Assembly: GCA_020226215.1 (NCBI GenBank) | Contig: CM035227.1 | Coordinates: 23,749,866 to 23,813,865, forward strand | Length of the DNA: 64,000 nt | Direction of reading: 5' to 3' | DNA from: Sindora glabra | Lineage: Eukaryota; Streptophyta; Magnoliopsida; Fabales; Fabaceae | In this document: one piece after another, positions 13,791 to 24,524 of the stretch | Position numbering within the stretch: the first letter of the stretch is position 1 | Layout: every line of letters starts with the position of its first letter | Notes under the pieces: model-generated | What the model saw: only the letters and a program-made list of their open reading frames with translations | What the model was told of the DNA's origin: nothing | Database searches by the model: none | Program-made: the position numbers and the translations under genes

Positions 13791-14299
13791 CAATTATGTC
13801 CGTTCTAAATTCATGTAACTCATGTTATGTTTGCATCCTATGAAAATTTGTAACTTCCAATATGCATACATGTGATTTTGGATTTGAATTTCAAATATAA
13901 TAAAAAATAAGAAATAAAATAGGCTTGATAAAGAGTAAAGTGGTACCGATCCATGTATACGCGTGTATACATGTGTATATGTATTTAATGATTGATTTAG
14001 TAAATTAATCACTATTGTAAAAAAGTTTGACATGTATGCAGCGAAGATCTGTTTCACATGAACCCAATATTTCGCCATATATTATCAACAGAAGATTCAA
14101 TAATTAACATGCAAAGTCTTGATATCAAGAAATTCTTTGAATCATAACATACAATACCCACAGGGTTTTACAACCTGCTAACAATACTACATATAACTAG
14201 AAACTAATGCTATACAGAAGCAGCCACTTCTAGATCACCTGGATCCGATTTGTACGGGTAAAACCCATAAAGCCACACCGAACCAAACCCTATTCATAT
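13791..14299. other. 3' flank of the 14300-14845 gene
   Basis: On the minus strand this is the downstream region of the acidic-protein gene and should hold its 3' UTR and polyadenylation site. The first 100 bp past the stop are less AT-rich than the rest. I cannot place the cleavage site. Confidence 0.35.
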
Positions 14300-14845
14300 T
14301 CAGAACCATTGTCTATCCTCCAGTTCACACTGGCCCCAACTCAGCACTCTTCCCAACCATTCATCATCCCAATCCATTTCTTCAAAGCCCTCCACTTTCT
14401 TCTCCTCTTCTAATCCTTCCCCAAATCCCTTCAACTTCTTATTTCCTCCTTCTACCACCGGCGAATCTACCTTTCCGGACGGCAACCCTCCGTCCGAAGT
14501 GAAAATATCGATTCCCGCCATTACCGTTGAAGCAGAGGCCGAAACAGATGCTCCGCAGCTTCCATTTTTGCCATCGTCGACAAAAACCGACGACGACGAT
14601 GGCATGGCTGAAGAAAAATACGGTGATACAATCGGAGACGGCGCTGTTACCGCCGGCGGCAAGGCTGGCGCGTCGGTGGCTGAGCATGTTATCTCCCTGT
14701 ACAACTCTTGCATCACCTCCTCAATCATTTCTTCTCCGAATGAAAACTGACCGGTTTCGACGTCCGATTCAACCAGAAGCTCCTGAAGCTCTCCGGCGGA
14801 CTCTCCGATGATGGCGGCATCTGCAGACACCGGACTGCTTTCCAT
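14300..14845 (-). CDS. Uncharacterized acidic plant protein, single exon
   Basis: This intact 181-codon gene starts at the ATG at 14845-14843 and stops at TGA 14302-14300. The frame is open a little further upstream, but only from a TTG at 14857. I do not recognise a named family and no catalytic domain is evident. Residues 34-52 form an amphipathic helix-like acidic segment (FSFGEEMIEEVMQELYREI). A Ser/Pro/Ala-rich middle follows. The C-terminus is acidic with a tryptophan-rich motif (MDWDDEWLGRVLSWG). Two conserved-looking end motifs around a low-complexity centre are typical of small plant-specific regulatory or stress-associated proteins, but that is inference. Codon third positions are GC-rich compared with the surroundings, supporting a real gene. 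A TATA-like box and an ACGTGGC element lie upstream in suitable positions. The antisense open frames here are by-products of this composition. Confidence 0.8.
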   Translation of the reverse strand: MESSPVSADAAIIGESAGELQELLVESDVETGQFSFGEEMIEEVMQELYREITCSATDAPALPPAVTAPSPIVSPYFSSAMPSSSSVFVDDGKNGSCGASVSASASTVMAGIDIFTSDGGLPSGKVDSPVVEGGNKKLKGFGEGLEEEKKVEGFEEMDWDDEWLGRVLSWGQCELEDRQWF

Positions 14846-14923
14846 TAACTCTCTCAAGTTTCAAGGAGGAAGAGACAAAGAGATGAGTGGGGATGGTGAA
14901 GTGGAAGGAAGAGAGCTCAACGC

Positions 14924-14930
14924 CTAAATA
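14924..14930 (-). promoter_or_regulatory. TATA-like box of the acidic-protein gene
   Basis: The minus strand reads TATTTAG, about 80 bp upstream of the ATG at 14845. A start site about 30 bp downstream would leave a 5' UTR of roughly 50 nt made of pyrimidine-rich sequence, which is normal for a plant gene. Confidence 0.5.
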
Positions 14931-14976
14931 GGAAGGGAAGTGCCACGCTGGCATAGTGGTAGACGGGGGAGTGATG

Positions 14977-14983
14977 ACGTGGC
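14977..14983 (+). promoter_or_regulatory. ACGTGGC (ABRE/G-box-like) element
   Basis: The plus strand reads TGACGTGGCA here, about 130 bp upstream of the start codon of the minus-strand gene. ACGTGGC is the core bound by plant bZIP factors in abscisic-acid and stress responses. It suggests, but does not show, stress regulation. Confidence 0.4.
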
Positions 14984-15304
14984 AGATTTTAATGCTGTGG
15001 CGCGATGAGCTGGAAAACCCTACTCTGATGAATAGTAGTGCCAGGACACCAGTCATGGTGCATGAGTGATAGTTTTCCGGTGCTGCGAGGTGTATCGTGC
15101 TTGACGGGCATGAGTCAGACGTAGACTGGTTATAATATTTGTCACAGACGATTTTATTTTTTGTTTAATAGGAAGAAAACAGTAATTATCACCGGGGGCG
15201 TTTGATTTAGTATCATTATTTTATTTTAAAAGATATATTTAATATAAAAAGTGTTAATGCGAAAAAAAAAAAAAGAAATAGAATAGAATTGTTAATTAAT
15301 ATTT

Positions 15305-15911
15305 GAGAAAATACTCTGACCTCCTCTAAAGTATTAAAAATTTATACAAATCTTCCCTCTATTTTCAAAACCTACACAAACCTCCATTCTGTTTTCAAAA
15401 TAAATAAATAAATATAAATACACAAATCTCCGTCAAAGTTTTAAAAACTTATACAAACGTCTCCCAAAGTTTTGAAAACTTACAGGGGAAGTTTGTGTAA
15501 GTTTTTAAAATTTTGAGAGAATAGAATTGTTAATTAATATTTGAGAAAAATACTCTGACCTCCCCTAAAGTATTAAAAATTTATACAGATCTCCCCTCTA
15601 TTTTCAAAACCTACATAAACCTCACTTCTGTTTTCAAAATAAATAAATAGAAATACACAGACCTCCCTCTCCCTCAAAGTTTTAAAAACTTACACAAACC
15701 TCCTTTCTAGTTTTGAAAATAGAAGGGAGGTTTCTGTAAGTTTTCAAAACTTTGAGGGAAGTTTGTGTAAGTTTTTAAAACCTTGAGGGAGGTCTGTGTA
15801 TTTCTATTTATTTATTTTGAAAACAGAGGAAAGGTTTGTATAGATTTTGAAAATAGATGGAAGGTTTGTGTAAGTTTTGAAAATTAGAGGGGAGGTCAGA
15901 ATAATTTTCTC
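15305..15911. mobile_element. Foldback Mutator-type MITE with 9-bp TSD
   Basis: The core element runs 15543-15911, starting GAGAAAAATACTCTGACC and ending GGTCAGAATAATTTTCTC. It is flanked on both sides by the 9-bp sequence TTAATATTT (15534-15542 and 15912-15920). Most of the element is a long inverted repeat whose arms carry degenerate units of the type 'ACACAAACCTCCCT..TTTTCAAAA', so single strands would fold back. The left arm and its TSD are duplicated in tandem: the first copy starts at 15305 after another TTAATATTT (15296-15304), 238 bp upstream. The 9-bp TSD points to mobilisation by a Mutator-like transposase. No protein is encoded. Confidence 0.8.
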
Positions 15912-16554
15912 TTAATATTTTGATGTAAGTGTAGCGAGAGTTTTGATCTTTAAATGTAACACGATTTAAATTAAATATTTTATGGTAAAGAATTACCATC
16001 GTTTAATCCGATTCTTATAAAATATAAGATATATTTTACAAAATAAAATAATATGTTATAATTTTTAATAAAAATCAATAATTTTAAATCATATAAATAA
16101 TTATTAATTAAAAACAATTTTAAATATATGATTATTTAATTATTTTTTATTTTTTCATTAAAAATTATAATAACCCATTTTATTTTTTAAAATACATGTT
16201 ATACTTAAAAAATGCTCAATTATACCCATCATAATGTTTAAGAGAGATAATTAATCATTATCACCTTTGCTATCTTTTTATTATTAAATAAAAATAATAA
16301 AATAAATAAATCTTATAAGTTATTCGAGATTCACTTAACGAAACATTTGATTTGTGATTTGTGGAATAAATAATTTTTAAAAATTTTAATATTTTTAAGA
16401 GTATGATTCTTAAAAAATTAATTTTTAAGAATATAATATTTTCATATTTAGTTCAATTAAAAATATTTCTAGAAATATCACACTATTATATTTTAATTAT
16501 TTTAAATATTATATTATTTAATTACAAAAATACCTTTATTAAAAATTGAATAAT
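15912..16554. other. AT-rich intergenic DNA
   Basis: Apart from the TSD copy at its start I see no gene or bounded repeat. Confidence 0.5.
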
Positions 16555-16800
16555 AATCAATAATGTGTGATAGTCAATAATAATCACCAGTAATAAGTGA
16601 TAATAACAATGATGGTAAAAAATGATAACCCATAATAGATGATGGTTGACAATGATCATTGATAGAAAGTGGTGGTTAATGATAATCATTGGAAATGAAA
16701 TAGTGACTGATGATGGTTACTGGGAATAGGTAGTGACTAATGATGATCATCAATAATAGATGATAATTGATATTATTCACCAATGATGACGAGTTGATTT
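16555..16800. repeat. Degenerate GATGATAA/GATGGTTA-rich repeat tract, left part
   Basis: The tract is built of short, imperfect units such as AATGATGGTTGACAATGATCA and TAGTGACTAATGATGA. A very similar tract occurs at 19625-19815, so the two may once have been one array split by the intervening block. Confidence 0.5.
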
Positions 16801-19624
16801 CATAATAAATTATAAGATAATAATTGGTGTCAATTCATGTCTTAATATCTATTTTATTTCTAAGGTTAAAATTCCTTCTCCTTTTAGGGTCTATTTGTTA
16901 TATCTTCCCTAATTATTAATAAATTAAAATTTATTTTATAAGAAAAAATAACTAAAGTAATCGATAAATTTAGGTAAATTAGAAATCTTATGTATAAAAT
17001 ATGAAATAAAATAGAGTTAATAGAAGTAAGAATATAATAATATGAATTTGTGAGAATTTCATAGGAAAAACTTATTAAAATGATAATGTATGGAGTTTTG
17101 TATTAATATAAGTGAATATGTAGATATGGAAGAATTTAGGGTTTAAGAGAAATTTTTTAAAAATACCTTTAGGGCCTTATTTTCCTTCATTTTAGCCCTT
17201 AAACCATAATCTCTTATTTCTCTCCATTTCTTAACCCCTTTCAACTCTCTTTACACAATCCCTTCACTATTTCATCAATCAAGCAAGGAAGACTTTAAAT
17301 CTTTTTGATTTTTTTGTCAAATCAAGGTAAAAACATTGCTTTCATTAAAAATCCCTCTTACTTTTTCTTCGTTGGCAAAGTATTTGAGTTTATTTGATTT
17401 TGTTAAATATTTTAAGCCCTAACCTTAGAACCCATAAATTTTGATGTAATTAAAGTTAAAAAATCATCAAACTAGCTTTTTAGCATCTTCTTTCATACAA
17501 GGTGAGTGGATAATCTAACTGAATTTATGAATTTTATGGTTATATAATGGTATTGATGAAATATGGGTTGATTTATAATTTTACTTGAATCTAGTTTAAT
17601 TTAATGTAGTGTAAGTAATAAATGATGGAGAGAAATGATATGATATGATATGATATGATAGATAAGTGTGTTGATGATTATATTAAGATTTGATGTGTAA
17701 TATATGTATTTAAAGGGTATTTAAAGTTAGATAAATAATGAATTTTTCACAGAAAAATTAATCTTTTCACATGTAATCAATTAGTCAATCAATTATAAGG
17801 GTCTAAAAGCCAAATTAGGGTTCAAAATCAAGTGAACAATTGATTCCAAGAGTCCAAAAGCAAATCTGGGATGTGTGAATTGATTAGTCAATCGATTCAC
17901 TTACTCTAAAATTTTATGCTAACTTTGATCATCTTATGTTTGTTTTTAATAAACTATATATCGTTTTAAAGGTAATTAGGCTTATTTTCAAATGGAATTA
18001 GTTTCAAATGAAAATCTTATATATATTTTGATATATTATTAAAATAATGGATAAAAATTAAAAACTCAATATTTCAAAAAATGAACTTTTTATATCTATC
18101 TTTCAAAGGGCGTAATACTCTCAAATTTTAACTAATTTTGGTAAGTAAATAGTTTATGAAAAGCTAATTAAATCTACTTTTATATAAAATAAGTTTCATA
18201 AACAATATAATCATAATTTTTGAATTATCCTTGAAACATTATTGAAGTGTTATAACTATAGAAACCCACTATACCTAACTTATTTTGTATTTTCATGATT
18301 TATAATTCAAGCATTAAAGATGAAGTTGTTTGTGATAATTATAAGACAACTATGTGATTGAGAAATTCATAAAATGATAAATTAGATATTGTACGATATA
18401 ATATGGGTTGAAATGAACTTATTATATTATTCATAAAATTAAATATATTAAGAAGTAATTTATGGATTGCATGAATGCTTATAGCTAAGTAAAAGGATAT
18501 GATGATGATGATGTGTATTATAATGTACAGTGAAATTTAATTGTGATTGTATTGGGTAGAGTTTGAGCTCTAGTATTTACGTTGCACTGTGAATCATGCT
18601 ACAAATGACATTAGAGATGAGAAATATAATAGGGGTGATGTGGTGAATGTCGAATGGAAAATTTTTAATGATATATTTGTGTAGGATATAAGGCAGATCT
18701 TGGAGGAATAAGGATAAAAAGTTTATAAAGGGTATAAAACTAACTCGAGAGACAAAAGGTGGATAATTATATTTTATCTATTGTTTATTACTCCAAATGA
18801 GATATGATTTGATTATAGTTATCCTTGAATGTTTTACATAAGAAATTGAAAATGAAATAATTATGTGTTAATTTCATTATTATTAGCTTTTAGTTTCTAA
18901 TATACTTAAATGTGATATGAATGATTAAAGGAGGATAGTTCGATGGGTAAATTAATATAAAATATTATTATTCTTATAAATTATTCACTCATTGAATCTT
19001 GGACTCACTTGTCCATGATTTATTTCATGAATTCCTAGGTTGAGTTCATAAATTCCTAGGTTGAGCCTTGCCTCTGCCTTTACCTCCTCACAATTAGGAT
19101 TCATGTGAGCTTATTGATGCCAGTATGATAGCACAAATTCTTGTATGTAGTTCCGCCTCTACCTTCTCACAGTTAGGATCCATGTGAGCTTATTGATGCC
19201 AATATGATAGCACAAATTCTTGTATGTAGTATGTTTTGAGCCTCAATTTATCATAGATTTGGGTAGAGGAAATATTAAACTAATTTCTTATGAGCTAGTT
19301 AAGTTCATTTATTCTTATTTTGAGAGTACTATAAGCATATTTAACTTTCTTATCTTTTGTAAAAACTTCAATGAATGTTTTCTTTTTGAAATACTATTTT
19401 CTTTTATAATTGTATGATACTTGTTAAATCAGAATTAACTTAACTAATGGGACTAGGATGGTGGAACCGATAAAGGGGTTCTGTACCGGTTACAGTTGGG
19501 TTAGAATTGTAATACTATCTGAAAGAGCATTCAATACTTCTCAATTGTAAATACTTGAATAAAATGAATTACTTTGTAGATTTTTTTCTTCAAAACAAAA
19601 AAATTAGAATCAAATTTTGTGATT
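16801..19624. mobile_element. LTR-like non-coding block, possibly Gypsy type
   Basis: No open reading frame is present. A leader-like part at 17160-17350 is pyrimidine-rich after a TATA-like region. The 18990-19060 part (ACTCATTGAATCTTGGACTC) resembles the 'CTCATTGAGT' region often seen in plant Gypsy LTRs. The block contains a (GATAT)n run at 17638-17661 and an 85-bp tandem duplication at 19070-19232. I could not fix TG...CA ends or a TSD, so the call is tentative. Its position between two matching repeat tracts supports an insertion. Confidence 0.3.
19070..19232. repeat. 85-bp tandem duplication
   Basis: Two copies start GCCTCTGCC (19070) and GCCTCTACC (19155). They share TGTGAGCTTATTGATGCC and AGCACAAATTCTTGTATGTA with few differences. 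Confidence 0.85.
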
Positions 19625-19815
19625 ACCGATAATGAATAGTAGTTGGCTGTGACCACTGACCATAGATGATAATGGATTATGGTAACTAATAGTAAACAAT
19701 AACTACTAATAATGAGTGATGGTTAATGAAGATCATTTGCAATAAGTAGTGGTTAGTAGTAATGACTAATAATATATGATAATAAATAATAATTAATTAC
19801 GATAAATGATGGGAT
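19625..19815. repeat. Degenerate GATAATG/AGTGGTTA-rich repeat tract, right part
   Basis: It has the same kind of short imperfect units as the tract at 16555-16800 (for example AATAATGAGTGATGGTTAATG). No other feature is seen between it and the GC-rich fragment at 20.1 kb. Confidence 0.5.
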
Positions 19816-20069
19816 AAATAAAATAATATCTTTATATCAATTAAGCACTTTCATATCATAAGAATGTAGGATATTTATTTTTCATATAAATATTTTGGAG
19901 AAATATAAATTAAAATATTTTTTAAAATTGAATTAAACATAAAAAATTTATATTATCTTAAAATATTTTAAAAAATATGTGAAAAATTTTGTAAATCAAA
20001 CTCAATCGTATTATATATTTTAATTTCTAATGTATCAAAAATCGCTATTCTTTTACTTGTTAGTAAATA

Positions 20070-20350
20070 AATAAGTCCGGGTTATATACCGTCAGTAAGG
20101 TTGAAAGCTGATAGAGACGAGGAGTCGGTGAAAAGAAGAGGCAGTGCGGGAACAAGACAAAGGATGCCTCGGGAAGCGGGAGAGAGATTAGTAACTATGG
20201 AATTGACTGGATGCTGGGGATGGCAGTTGAACACAGATGCCAAAACAGTGGGCTACGTCACATTCATGCTTTTCAGCTCTTTGTTTGGCTGTTGACGGCG
20301 ATCCCCATTGTTATTATTGCGAAGGGCAGTGCTGCCAAAGATGGATATGA
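20070..20350 (+). pseudogene. GC-rich gene fragment, unidentified, cut by a MITE
   Basis: About 280 bp of high-GC sequence reads openly on the plus strand. One frame contains MPREAGERLVTMELTGCWGW and continues into VGYVTFMLFSSLFGC before a stop at 20293. The +1 frame then continues LLTAIPIVIIAKGSAAKDGYE. Joined across a single frame change these give a basic N-terminus, a tryptophan-containing segment and one or two hydrophobic stretches, as in a small membrane protein or transit region. I do not recognise the protein. The coding-like sequence stops where the MITE at 20352 begins, so this is probably the truncated 5' end of a gene. Confidence 0.35.
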
Positions 20351-20351
20351 G

Positions 20352-20909
20352 GGGCCTGTTTGGATGGTATCGGACGATGGAAAAAGGAATCAACCAAAAA
20401 CCAAAATTTTACGAGGAAGAAAATACATATTTCATAATTATTTATTTTTATTTGATTTAAAGGAGAGAATCAATTTTTTTATTCACTTTATTAATTGTAT
20501 GAGGAAAAATTAATTTATTTTTTATTATAATAATAATTAGTCTCTTATTATTATTTTATTAATTATTATTAAAATTTATATTTACAATTCACTTATTATT
20601 AATTTTATCATTAATTAACATTACTATTTTTATAATTATTTATTATTTTAATATTATTAATTAGTATTATTTTATTATTTTATATTTATTATTATATTAT
20701 TAATATTATTATCACTATTATTAATATTTTTTAATATTATTATTTAAAATGAATAAATTAAATTTTTTGATAAATTGGATGAATCATTATTACTTCATTT
20801 ACGATAATTCTATCAAAGAAAAATAAAAAATAAATTTTTTTGAATCAAATATATTTAAAAAAAATTCATTTTCCTGTCCTCTTCCTAATTATTCTACACC
20901 AAACGGCCC
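20352..20909. mobile_element. MITE with GGGCCTGTTTGG ends
   Basis: The left end reads GGGCCTGTTTGGATGG and the reverse complement of the right end reads GGGCCGTTTGGTGTAGAA, an imperfect TIR. The interior is AT-rich and non-coding. Such ends occur in hAT- and PIF-type plant MITEs; without a clear TSD I cannot choose. Confidence 0.6.
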
Positions 20910-23900
20910 TGAGTAGTTTTAAATTCACAATCTTTTCATAGTCTCAGTGAGAGACATAAAATTGCGATTAATTGACCAGGTGTCATTAGATTATCTAAGC
21001 CTTTTCTTTTAGGATGATATATGTTTGACGATCATAAAAAATATATATATAGAAATAAAGTATTATAGAATAATGTATCATCAAGTGATGACTTCTCTTT
21101 TAATCAAAATATTTAAAATTTAGAAAAAAAACTCAAAAATTAAAGGAAGATTAAAATAGAGAATATTGGAGCATGCGAAAGAATTCTGTTTTCTAATTTA
21201 TACGCTAGTTTCATTCATGTCCTTTAATTTTTTTTGTTAAAAAAATTATCTCTAACTTTCTAAAGGTATTCGAATTTACTTACTACTCTAAATTTATTTG
21301 GTCTACAAAAGAAAAATTTATTGTTCACATATAAATATGTGTATTAAGCGACATAAGATTAAGAGGGAGAGATTATAATTTACTACTAAAAAAGTAATGC
21401 ATCAATATACCATGGAAGAAAAAGGTTTTGTAAGAAGAGCATTGTGACTGAGTGAAGGAGTTGGAATAATTCACAGCTCACATTCTGTTTCCCAAGTCTA
21501 ATCCACTTTCCCGCCAAGTATCTTGAAAGTGAGAGATTAGTAAGAACGTAGGAATTAGAATGTGAGTAGTGCAATATTACTATAAAAAAATTATGCTAAA
21601 AGAATTAAAATCAAAGCTTATATAAAATTTAAGATATTATGAAAATAAAATTAATGTAGAAACATGACTTTATTGTGAATTTAATTCTCCTAAATAAAGT
21701 AAATACCTCAGATATAAATTTTTCTTTCCTTGTTATAGAATGTGTGCTCTCAATAGGACAAGTTAAAAAATAAAATAGATTATGAGTGAAGAAAGAATGT
21801 AACTAATATAAATAAAATCCTATCAAATTCTCCTATTATGAGCCAAAAAAGGCATATACTTACACTTTAGGGGTCAAACATATTAATTTAAAATCAAATA
21901 TCTATAAGTCAAATCAATTAATCACTTTAATAATTGGACTTTAGAAGATAAAACTCTCTTGGATCATTATTTAACTAATTTTATTAAAAATAAAATACTT
22001 ATAATTAATGGTAGCTCATATAAAAATTTTAATATTCTCCCATTTGGGTAACATTAATTATAAAGAATTTATTTTATAATATTTTATATAAAAACAACTC
22101 TCAAACTGAATACAAAATCTAGAATACATGGCCACAATTTTGAAAACACATCATCTAAAAAATGATACTTGAAACATAACTCATACATAAGCAATCAATA
22201 ATATTGAATTATGGCGGTTAGTGCATTATTATCCACACAAGACCTTTTATAGTTACATATATTATTAATTACTTAAATATAAATCATTAACGTGAAAGTG
22301 TTATAAGAAAAATAGTATTAAAAGTGTGATCTAACAAATATATTATTTTTCTAGTCAGTTTTCAATGATTTCTTTATAACAAACTCAATAATCAATAAAG
22401 AAATCTTTTGGCAGTAATAAATTTAATTGTCTCAAAATATTAAAATAGTATCAATTAAGAGATAAACATTAAACACAAAAGCTAGCAATTAATACTAGGT
22501 CCTAGTCCTCATAAATTTGTTAGTTAGAATATCTCTAATTTTTATAATAATATTAACGTAGAGATAAATATATAACTCCAGAACTAATAATTGACATTAA
22601 ATCTTAGTTTTGATAAATCTATTGTTAGAATGCCTCAAAATTTAAAAATGATGTTAACTAATAGATAAAGATATATATCAAGAACTAATTAATAAATAAC
22701 AAATCTTAGTCTTGATAAAATATCATACAAAATAATATAGCCTTTATCAAGGCATTTTTTATTATTTTAATATAGTGCACATAGAAATCATAAATACAAA
22801 CTGGAGCTAATGATTGGCATTGAGTCTTAATCCTTATAATTATAATAATTTGTACATTTAACAATATGGGGATACATGTATTGATAAAGAATCTACAAAT
22901 TACACATATAAATACACAATAATATACTAACATAATTAAGAGCAAGTATGATAAATATTAAAAAATTATGCAATAATATACATAACATATGCATTTTGTG
23001 CATTGATAAACATATTATAATTATCAATTGAAATTAAATATTTTATATAATATAGAACCCTTGCAAACCAAGTATATTATAAGAAAAAATAAAATTGAAT
23101 ACCTATATTTCAACAGACTTTTAAACATTTCATAAATATAAGAACCTTGATTTCAAAAAAAAATATTTAAATTTCATATACATATTTTAGCAGTATATAA
23201 AATTATAATTTTCTACATTATCAACTTAATATAATAAAACAAAATAATAATAAAAAGAAATTAATCAATTATATAATTAAATTTAGTATCTCAAACAAGT
23301 CATTTATACGACTATCAAAATTAGATATTAAAATTGATATTAAATTAATATAACAAGAGAATTTTCTAAAATATATTTTTAGAGATTACCAAAACAAGAA
23401 TGAATAAAAAATTTTTGAAAATTTTTTATGATAGTAATATGCACTATTGACTAAAAAAGTATCTTATAAAGTTTTTAAAAAAATAAATTCACAATACATA
23501 TGTTAAGAATTTTACAAGTTATTTTATATTGTGCACAAAAAAATATACAATAACTTATATGTCAAATTTATTACTACTAGTAAAAATATACTTAATAAAA
23601 ATTAGTTTAGAATTCAAATATTATCTATCTAAAAGAGAATTCAATGAAATTTACATCTTTTTATCATACATATTTTTTTGACAAACAAATGTATATAATA
23701 ATATATAAGTTACTATAAACTAAACTATGTAAATAAATTTTAATATTTGATTACACTTTTACAAAATAAAGTAATTTAAAATATCATTAAATAATAGTTA
23801 ACTAAAATAAGCTCTTGAATATAAGTATCATACTTTGTAATATAAGTAAAATTTTATAACATTAAATTAAACTCTCACAATATGAAAATTTGGCACAATT

Positions 23901-24520
23901 CTCAAAAGAATTATATGTTATTTTAGAATATAATTATTTACACTAATTAATTAACAATTTATTTATCAAATATATTTTTTTAAAATTTATATATAATTTT
24001 ACCCCAAAGAAGGAAAGGAAAAAGTTATATTTGATAAATAATATGCCATAATGCCATGAATAATATAAAATTTAATTTATCACTATATAACTAAAATTAC
24101 ACAATAGTATATGCTATTTTTTAAATTGATTCATCAAATAACTCTTTCAAATATAAGAGAACTAAATTTAATTGCAAAAATCATTTAATAACATGTAATA
24201 AATAATTTTTTATACATTAACAAGGTTTACATAAAAGTTCTAAGTACAGAATTATAAATTTCGCTGTAGGTAGAATATATAATATGTATTCAGTTTTCTT
24301 TTAATATATTAACTCAATTATATAGAAGATAATATAATATTTGAAAAACTAGCTTCTTTGAGTAAATAAACGTTCTATACTAGTTTACCTTTATAATCAA
24401 AGTAAAATAATATATTTTAATTATACCTTGAAAGAAAATTATTAATCAAAGAGATAATATTTTTACCATAAAAGTAAAAGAAATAATATTGGAAGTAAGA
24501 ATATAACTCTTAGTTCATGG
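20910..24520. other. AT-rich repetitive DNA without genes
   Basis: No coding sequence is supported. A slightly GC-richer patch at 21386-21574 contains no recognisable product. The phrase TTCTCCCATTTGGGTAAC near 22034 resembles sequence often seen in plant LTRs, and a short tandem array lies at 22480-22745. The whole region may be a decayed LTR-retrotransposon derivative. Confidence 0.4.
22480..22745. repeat. Degenerate tandem repeats, unit about 98 bp
   Basis: Successive units begin near 22483, 22580 and 22679 with variants of AGAACTAATAATTGACATTA. They share TTAGTTTTGATAAA and a 'TTAACTAATAGATAAA' type end. A further weak copy follows at about 22800. Confidence 0.55.
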
Positions 24521-24524
24521 ATAT

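Noticed and set aside
14439..14811. Antisense and out-of-frame open frames over the acidic-protein gene
   Set aside because: They are by-products of the GC-rich codon usage of the real minus-strand frame and show no protein-like motifs.
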